NCBI GenBank assembly: GCA_947579605.1
Contig: OX388319.1
Coordinates: forward strand, 18,985,447 to 19,049,446
Source of the DNA: Athripsodes cinereus
Taxonomy: Eukaryota > Arthropoda > Insecta > Trichoptera > Leptoceridae
DNA length: 64,000 nt
Reading direction: 5' to 3'
Part shown: positions 56,954 through 64,000 of the stretch, one piece after another
Numbering within the stretch: the stretch's first letter is position 1
Layout: the number at the start of each line of letters is the position of its first letter
Position numbers and translations under genes: made by a program
Notes under the pieces: model-generated
The model's input: only the letters and a program-made list of their open reading frames with translations
What the model was told of the DNA's origin: nothing
Database searches by the model: none

Positions 56954-58135
56954 AGTGGTGGAGCCAGTATATTATAGACTATAGGAATGTACTCCGTTAA
57001 TATCATCAACACATCCATTATACTGTATTATGATAGTAAAATCATTCACCAGTGGTCATCGTGTAACACGAGCTACATAATTATAATATTTAGATACTTC
57101 AAAATGCTCCGATGATAATGCGTTTTGAAATTTGAATTCAATGAATTTCTACATATTATTATGTGCTTGTCGGGTACTAGAAATCTCATAGTAATATTTT
57201 ATGATGAACCTTGGTATTTTAGATGACAAGAATGTTAACACTCCGTGATATAGGTACCTTTGCTTTTTTTAAATTTATACGGCTAAGAAAAACTTTAGCT
57301 CACAAAAAAATATTGTAATATACTCGTACACTGACTACGTACCATTTCTAGAATAACATTTAATACAAATAGGTTTATAACGAGAAATACATTGTAGGTA
57401 TTTTTTTTTTTTTTTAAATATAGCGTTTCATAATGCATATAACAATTTCAGACAAATTTGTGGTATGACGAAAATTGCAAAAGTTTGCTGTTGATTTACA
57501 AATATAATACCTAATACAATTTTAAACAATGAAGATATTATTTAAAGAAATTTAGAAAATATAAATCAGCGTGCATGAAGTTAGTACATTGGCTTCCTTT
57601 TGTGGTAAATGCTGTGATGGTGTGAATGAATAACAAACCAGCATGAATCACCACTCATACATATCGACAAAAGAGAAAAGAAAAGTTTAACGATGTATTT
57701 CTAAAAAAAACTGTTATAATTAAAAAAAAATGTTAGCATATTATACGTGTCGCGGAGTGTTAAAATTTCAGCTTGCTAGTAATTATTTCGATATGTAAGT
57801 ACTCCTTGTTTACAAATTATATATTGACATTTGATTAATTTTCAATTACATCGATGTCAATATAATATAAATACATGAATATTTTCATTTAAATTGAGTG
57901 ACACTTTGTCAATATAATTTTATAGTTAATTGTATATGAAGCATATCATTATTATGTAAGTTTCTGGCGAGGAGATTAATTACAAACATTTTCAGATCAA
58001 TTGATTATAATGATACCTATGTATTATATTTCACTGTTTAGGTATTGTAAAACACAAATTCAATAAAACTTATGAAATGGTATAAATAAATAATGTTTAT
58101 TAGGCTTTCTACTAGATAGAGTAATTCTACTTTTT
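56954..58135. other. A+T-rich stretch, nothing recognised
   Basis: No supported feature. Confidence 0.5.
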
Positions 58136-58290
58136 TTAAAGTTTTATTTATTTATTTATTCTTTACTGTTCATTGATTTAAAGCAAATTTTCACAAAAAT
58201 ACATTCAAACAAAATATATTCATACAATCAATAATTATACAGAGGACGAATTTAGCACAGAGGCGCGATTTCTTCCAACCAACCCGATTT
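58136..58290 (-). mobile_element. Family C LINE 3' end
   Basis: Reverse complement reads GGTTGGTTGGAAGAAATCGC, then CTCTGTGCTAAATTCGTCCT and AATCAATGAACAGTAAAGAA TAAATAAATAAATAAA. The hairpin partner is mutated. Confidence 0.65.
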
Positions 58291-58505
58291 CATGTACCTT
58301 TAAATAGAAAAAAACACCCTAGAAGAAGGAAAAGAGGAGGTGTTAAGGAGAAGAATAGATAGGAAAAGGGACTTGATGGGGAAAAAGACTCAAAGGGACA
58401 AGATGCCAAATTCTGAGTGATAAAGTCACTCTTTTTTGCAGATTTCCTCACAGTAGAGAAATAAATCTATCTGCGGTTTACTCTTGCTGTGTTAATCACC
58501 GATAT

Positions 58506-58622
58506 TTGTTGGAAGATATCGCAATTAAGCGATAAACAAGTCTTCTGTGCATTAAATTATTAAACTGATAATTTTATGACACTTTCTCACGATTTGATGT
58601 TACAACCAATATACACTTTAAA
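58506..58622 (+). mobile_element. Family C LINE 3' end
   Basis: TTGTTGGAAGATATCGCAAT, TAAGCGATAAACAAGTCTTC and GATGTTACAACCAATATACA. It faces the copy at 58136, about 215 bp away. Confidence 0.6.
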
Positions 58623-58689
58623 ATCATTTTAATTATAATGAATTTCCAAAGTGTTAACACAAAAACATTTGATTTATACACTTTAAAAT

Positions 58690-58830
58690 TTAATCAATAA
58701 ATGAAACGTGTCACCCATTTTGTCTGTCTTGATTTTTAATTAGTACGGAGAGGACAGCTTGAAAGTTTATTACATGCTTCTGGACTGCTGGCTACCCTAC
58801 TTTTGGGATATGGCATGATGGTGTACGTAG
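58690..58830 (+). repeat. Family A dispersed repeat, 3' half
   Basis: CACCCATTTTGTCTGTCTTG, AGTACGGAGAGGACAGCTTG, GGACTGCTGGCTACCCTACT and GGCATGATGGTGTACGTAGT. Confidence 0.7.
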
Positions 58831-59179
58831 TGTAAATAAGTTGAAAGAGCCATGGTCTGCTTTACGTGGTTGGCATCTCATTGCAATTCTCACTCTAGAT
58901 TTCTGACGCAGCATGATTAATGATTTGAGGTTGAGGTTGGTGTATAGCCACACAAACCTCAAACTACATAATCGATGTTTATATCGAGTTCACACTAAAA
59001 TTGATTGCCATTTACTGTTCTTCAAGAGTTGTATATACATATATAACTCTTTGAGAACATATATATATCATTATATGGACAAACAAAAGCACTGTAACAC
59101 AACATTTGAAATGGATACTGTTTCGATCCACAAAAATGAAAACGAAATAAATGCTTGAGGATGTACTGCATAAATTTTA
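58831..59179. other. A+T-rich stretch, nothing recognised
   Basis: 81-codon plus ORF at 58913-59158 without motif. Confidence 0.4.
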
Positions 59180-59345
59180 AGAAATAAATAAAACGTGTTA
59201 TTTATACTACTACGTATCTATTATTTACGAAAGACGTCTCCCTCGTAAATAGATCGAAAAAAATAATTAATAGTATAATAAAACATTTGTTTTATTTATT
59301 TCGCTATGCAATTCTTCTACCTAAACACCGACACAGTGGATGAAT
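59180..59345. mobile_element. Penelope-like foldback, copy at 59.2 kb
   Basis: AAATAAATAAAACGTGTTAT on the left mirrors ATAATAAAACATTTGTTTTA TTTATTT on the right, and TATCTATTATTTACG mirrors CGTAAATAGATCG. The loop holds AAAGACGTCTCCCT, as in the 8.8-kb copy. The right flank CACCGACACAGTGGATGAAT is also shared with that copy. Confidence 0.55.
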
Positions 59346-59888
59346 GCATTAAATTTACTTTAGCTACTCAATTATTTAAATTAAACAAAATAATATATAA
59401 TTTGTAAGTTTGAATTATGACACAGACTCATATCAGTTTTGTGGCTTGATACATCGTTATTTAACATTATCTTACTATGATTAATGATCGAGTGTTCCAC
59501 GTGAATAGATCTATGTATCAGAGAGTATTAATATGAGTATGTGGTAGTACTTACGTATATATTGTTATTATAATGTGCTACCGTAATTTCTTATAGTATT
59601 GGTTAAAATGCAGTATAACTTCAGATTATCAGTAACTCAGTTTGTAAATGTTCAGTTTGACGTATAAAATGTTTTGCATTCGTATAAAAAAAACACTGCA
59701 CATGAGTTTTTTCTTTTTTTTTACTTTCACGCTAATTATTGCACTGAACAGATCCTCTCCTTTTCCTCTTTTCCTTTTCCCTTCCTATTCTTGTTATATG
59801 TGTGCTATATCTTCTTTTTATTGTAAATTGCATTAATAGTATCTTATTTAGATGTTTTTTTTAATTTTAGTATCCAATTAGTTTTTTC
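59346..59888. other. A+T-rich stretch, nothing recognised
   Basis: A pyrimidine-rich tract lies at 59745-59795. No splice or gene context. Confidence 0.45.
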
Positions 59889-60012
59889 GGGCTGGCTAGA
59901 AGAAATCGCAAATGCGATAAGCCCGCCTTTTTATGCTCTCTGTAGAAATGTACTTAGGTATATACTGTATAATTATTTTGATGCCAATAAAGTTAAATTT
60001 ATTTATTTGTTT
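59889..60012 (+). mobile_element. Family C LINE 3' end, variant
   Basis: GGGCTGGCTAGAAGAAATCG, CAAATGCGATAAGCCCGCCT and TGATGCCAATAAAGTTAAAT then TTATTTATTTG. The hairpin is conserved; the tail differs from other copies and may mark a subfamily. Confidence 0.6.
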
Positions 60013-60789
60013 TTCTTACATACAAATGCCAGTATAAGCAATGCGTGCATGGTTGCAATATTTTTTTGGATCTTATATAAAACAAGACTAAATCTTAATT
60101 TTTCCTCACTTGTTATATAATTTTCCGGGTTTAGCTTACTTTGGTTAAAACGGTGTCTTATATTTCTACTTCCCTATCATAGAACAAGGTGTCATTGAAA
60201 AATATTCATCAAAAAAACGAGACCAACGTAAAAAGTCTAGTCCTGCCACTGAAAATATGGACCTATATATCTATTCGTATTTTTTTCAGGACACTGTTAT
60301 TAGTGGTGTATGTAATGCATAGTTTGATTGTAATAAAGATAATAGTAATAATATTATAAGGAGCGTTACATAGTGATCTACAATGCGGATTGGCAAACAA
60401 TAGCTGGTATAAGTGAATAAAAGTAACTGAATTAGATTAGTATTGTTAGTTATAAATGTTCATACATATACTCGTTCACTTCAATAGTAGGGGCATGACT
60501 GTATCAAATTTATCAAGTTTTTTTACTTTCATATTACATAAATTATAGTCAAATTTATTCTGATGTTTTCATTATACAAGACACACAAAATTAAAAATCA
60601 TATACCACCCCATTATTTTCCTCCACCAATAATACCCCTGCGATGATTGCTTATACAGAGATGAACCATCTTCGTCATATGAAATAATGTTTTTTTTATT
60701 CCGCAAGCAAATAGTTATGACATTATTAAATGTATGAATACAGTTTATTAATTGTGATTGGAATAATTTTTTTAATCTTCTCATAGATG
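60013..60789. other. A+T-rich stretch, nothing recognised
   Basis: No supported feature. Confidence 0.5.
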
Positions 60790-61010
60790 TTTATACCTAA
60801 GTATAGCTGGGAGATTACCTATGTAGTTTCTTCCAGACAACCAGTACTGTCTTCTCAATTTCACTGAGGCTGTTTATCTTCCAAGCTCTGGATGCCAAGA
60901 CTCACAAGAATGAGAAATTCGCTTCCCAGTCGTGAATCAATTCGGGGCCTCCAGAATGCAAAAGTGACTGCGGAGGCCATTGCACCTCGTGGCTGGTCAA
61001 GTTATATTCG
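60790..61010. other. Unrecognised stretch of higher G+C
   Basis: Includes ACTGAGGCTGTTTATCTTCC, AATTCGGGGCCTCCAGAATG and TGCGGAGGCCATTGCACCTC. I found no frame or repeat partner. Probably old transposon DNA. Confidence 0.25.
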
Positions 61011-63084
61011 AACATAACAACTTTTTCATTCGAGTTATTTTTTGAGATGCCAAACACCCTCACACAAAGTAATAGCTTTTTTTAGTGAATTTGAAGTTGT
61101 TTGGCAGCGAGATTTGAAACATTCGATCTTAATTTTGAATTAATAAACTCTACCATCTGACAATAATTTTACTACGATGTATCGTAGTAAAACCAAAAAC
61201 AATTTTGTTTTCATTATATCAATATAATGGAGTTTTACAAAATCAACGTCGACTCAATCAATAATTTTACATTAACTTATTATAGTATTGGTACACAAGT
61301 AGTAGAGAATGCAAGAGAGTTTGATAACGTGAAAGAGAGATGACATTAGAAGTCAAAAGACGTCTCTTTCGCGCTGTTTAATCTATAGTAGGACGAAAAG
61401 CTTGTTTCAATATATCCACTTACACTTATTGCTAGCCATCGTCCTTACATATTGGTTAGTCCACAGTTTCCTTCACAACACTAATGCGTCCAACTTAGAA
61501 CCACAAATCACGATATTGATAATAATTATATATACACCTAGTATTCTTCATCCTGTTACAAGTTACAACCCTGTATATGGAACAATATTATGAGTACATC
61601 AATCACTTACACAAATGTGCTTACTACTACAATTGTAATAACATCTTACTACTTCTACAGTCATATTCATAACATTATTCGGTAATGTTGACATTTGCAT
61701 AGAAATCATAATAACATGACATTGATTGGCATAATCTCTTCGATATTGAAAATTATGTTATTGATTCATTTTTTCTCTGTTGTTTCGTACATTGATATCC
61801 AATAGTTTACAAAAATAATGCGATACAATGTGTATTTTTTCTAAATTGTTTAAGTTTTGTGCTATAATAATCTATTTGATTTTTTTTTTCTTAGTGAATA
61901 GTGAATAATATGATGTTCCCATTTTTTATGATGGGTAAGAGCTTTTGTGTGAATGAAATAATAATCTGTAGTGAGGATCGAAGAAAATTCCAACTCATTT
62001 TCATTTGCTCCTAAAGTTGGAGGATTCTTATTTACCTTTGCTGTACAAATTCGAATACATACAACCTGTCGTAAACATAAAACATACACAGGTGTCAAAC
62101 GTCAATAAGGACAATAATCAATTGATCCTATCTGCATATCTTCCTATCTAAGAATTAATGTTGTCGAATAAATGAGTAAATACAGCATAATACAAAATAT
62201 TTAACATTTATAATTTAAATGTCTGAGAATTAATCCTCAAATTTATTTGAATATCTGAGATTAATCAAATGTTTTTTTATTTATTTCCAGATTTTCATCC
62301 CAGTTTTGAATCCTAAAAATATGGTCTGGTGACACATCAGGTATGTTAATTATCAATATTTATTAATATTTTATTTGTCTATGAAAAATATAATACCACA
62401 AGAAAATTATAGAACAAAAATATAAAAAAGTGCTTTTTAAGGTAAATGGATGAGTTTTGATTAATTTTATTTCCGGAAAAAATTATAATATATTTTCATA
62501 TTTCTTCAGTTAATTATTTATATATATATTTACACAGTAAACGGCTATATAAGCCTTTAACATGGAAAAAAAATACAATAAAAACATGAGATAGTGAAAA
62601 ACATGTAACAAAAGTATCTACCTAAGGTATCTAAAGTATTAACTATTTCATAGTTATACGAGTAGTCTTACATAAAGAACTTATTAAGCTTCATATTCTA
62701 AATTAAATAAATAATCACCTATAAAGCTTCCTGTTTATAATTAGATCCTTTTAATCAGTTTTCTTAATATTTTTTTCTGACTGATTGAAAGATAAAAATA
62801 ATTAATTCTAATTGGAATGTTTCCCTATTAGTAATTGTTATTATAGCAGTACAATAAGACTTGTTACAAAGATTCCCTTTTTTTCACGGCTGGATTCCGC
62901 TCGCAAATAAAAAAAAATAATAATAGAAAACATTTTATATACCTAGGTAGTATCTCAGGACAATCGTTGATATAATTATTTCCTTCTTTCATAATAATGT
63001 ACCTGTACGAGCTTTTAGGCTCGGGTGATTATCACAAATTTCGTAAGAAAAATATTACGCATATGTAGGTTATAATATACTTAA
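61011..63084. other. Long A+T-rich stretch, nothing recognised
   Basis: AAAGACGTCTCTTTCGCG at about 61356 recalls the Penelope-like loop motif, but no foldback surrounds it. Otherwise empty. Confidence 0.45.
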
Positions 63085-63315
63085 CCAAACCATCACTGCA
63101 TATCTCGCAAGTGGGGAAGCCAGCGGATTAACTGCATGTTATAAATATGCAGAATTTCCTCTCTGTGCTTATATAAAATAAGATATTCGGGATGAGTGGT
63201 AGGTAGATTTTAATTGTCTTATACCTACATAAGATTATACAACATCTGCCTAATACAGGAAACTCAAAAACTCGCAGATAAGTGTGTGAGACATATTTTT
63301 TCCGGGACTTAATGG
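63085..63315 (-). repeat. Family A dispersed repeat, near full length
   Basis: ACCATCACTGCATATCTCGC, AAGTGGGGAAGCCAGCGGAT, TGCTTATATAAAATAAGATA, CAGGAAACTCAAAAACTCGC and a TTTTTCCGGGACTTAATGG end. The triplet tail is lost. Confidence 0.7.
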
Positions 63316-63459
63316 GCTATAACGTAGGGGTATTCACATTATCAATAAATAAAAATTCATCTATAAAGTTCAACTGGTTTACCAAAAGTCCTTGATGGAT
63401 GTTAATTATTTTAGAAATTTTGGGGAAGTGTGGATATGGAGAGTTTACATTTTTGTAAA

Positions 63460-63530
63460 CTTTATGCGGCTTTTGAAAGCCGACTTGCAAGTTAATAGTC
63501 ACAAGATTGTAATTTCTATACACCGTGTTT
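63460..63530 (+). mobile_element. Penelope-like single arm, diverged
   Basis: GCGGCTTTTGAAAGCCGACT, TGCAAGTTAATAGTCACAAG and ATTTCTATACACCGTG parallel the arm GGAAGCTCTTGAAAGCCGGC and following sequence at 21.37 kb. Confidence 0.45.
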
Positions 63531-63652
63531 TGATCATTTAAAAAATTTAAATTTGTAATAATATATATATTTTTTTTCCAATAAAGGTCAAGGGACCTTA
63601 CATCCCTTGTGTCACTGCGACCATAATAGATCTATTGTGACTTCCTTCTGTG

Positions 63653-64000
63653 TCATATCTCACTCTCAAAACCTAGGTGAGTCATGAAGCTCACTATTTG
63701 TCTTGGTGTGAGAAGTCTCACTTTCTCAGAGTCCAGCAGTGGACCTCCGAGGATATGACTTCGGTTGCTAGCGAGTGCGTCACAGTTACAGAGGATTTGG
63801 ATAGGTGTTTCATTATCCTCTGAACAAAATCTGCAGACTGGGGTATCTGACAGACCAATTTTTGTCATGTGTTTCCTAAGTCTGCAGTGTCCTGTCAAGG
63901 TCCTGGTTAGAATCCTTATTTGATTTTTATTAAGTTTTAGAACTTCTGTGATGAATTTCCGCGAGTACCCTGTCATCAGTTCCTTCGCGTGTTTCAACCC
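63653..64000 (-). mobile_element. Jockey/R1-like LINE C-terminus, runs off right edge
   Basis: The minus frame is open for 114 codons to the window edge and reads TRTLTGHCRLRKHMTKIGLS, DTPVCRFCSEDNETPIQILC and NCDALASNRSHILGG before its stop at 63653. The LTGHxxLR..L.KIG....CRxC..E.ET..H(Q)ILC.C pattern is the zinc-binding tail after the RNase H region of Jockey/R1-type LINE ORF2 proteins. Cysteines of the CxxC pair and the later C are intact. The expected histidine is replaced by glutamine (PIQILC). Downstream lies a short 3' region to about 63560 with A+T-only sequence. Confidence 0.85.

Noticed and set aside
61320..61410. Another Penelope-like foldback at AAAGACGTCTCTTTCGCG
   Set aside because: Only an 8-bp inverted match (GAAAGAGA/TCTCTTTC) and no longer arms.

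Overview
The window looks like gene-poor, A+T-rich nuclear DNA from an insect, most likely a moth or butterfly. That assignment is an inference. It rests on the dense mix of 3'-end LINE fragments, Penelope-like foldbacks, small Helitrons and PIF/Harbinger-type elements, on frequent TAGGTA/ACCTAC strings, and on the absence of bacterial signals such as operons, ribosome binding sites or long ORFs. I found no intact host protein gene, no rRNA, no tRNA gene and no CRISPR array. Nearly everything readable is transposable-element debris.

Layout. 0-5 kb holds an in-frame reverse transcriptase fragment, three 3'-end copies of one LINE family (LINE-alpha here) and a short dispersed repeat (family A here) split by a LINE-beta tail. 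5-10 kb has a tRNA-like foldback in two copies, a 184-bp palindrome and a Penelope-like foldback. 10-20 kb is mostly unremarkable AT-rich DNA with family A copies, LINE tails and a clean 526-bp PIF/Harbinger-type element (16455-16980) flanked by TAA. 20-34 kb carries two near-identical giant hairpins (21231-21448 and 33399-33580), a TA-flanked mariner-type MITE and a run of LINE C-termini. 33680-36521 is a complete but pseudogenised 2.84-kb hAT-like transposon whose 8-bp target duplication sits inside a family A copy. 37-50 kb has more LINE 3' ends, a 334-bp Helitron and family A copies. 50.7-52.0 kb is an octanucleotide satellite of about 1.3 kb that creates spurious 257- and 379-codon ORFs. 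52-64 kb is again LINE, family A, family C and MITE debris and ends in the C-terminus of a Jockey/R1-like LINE that runs off the right edge.

How the parts relate. There is no pathway here. The content records nested insertions: hAT into family A, a mariner-type MITE into a LINE tail, a GC-rich MITE into family A, and probably a LINE-beta tail within family A. These give a relative age order. Working names used below: LINE-alpha, -beta, -gamma, -delta, -epsilon, -zeta (distinct C-terminal types); family A (SINE-like, TAG-repeat tail); family B (3' ends with AAGGCTCACGCCGT); family C (3' ends with an ATCGC/GCGAT hairpin and an AAAT-type tail); family E (a shared GGGTGGTCGGTGGGTC block). No previously undescribed functional system is clearly present. 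The best leads are the Penelope-like foldbacks with hammerhead-like cores, the two-strand tRNA-like foldback, and the discrete short LINE-alpha unit.
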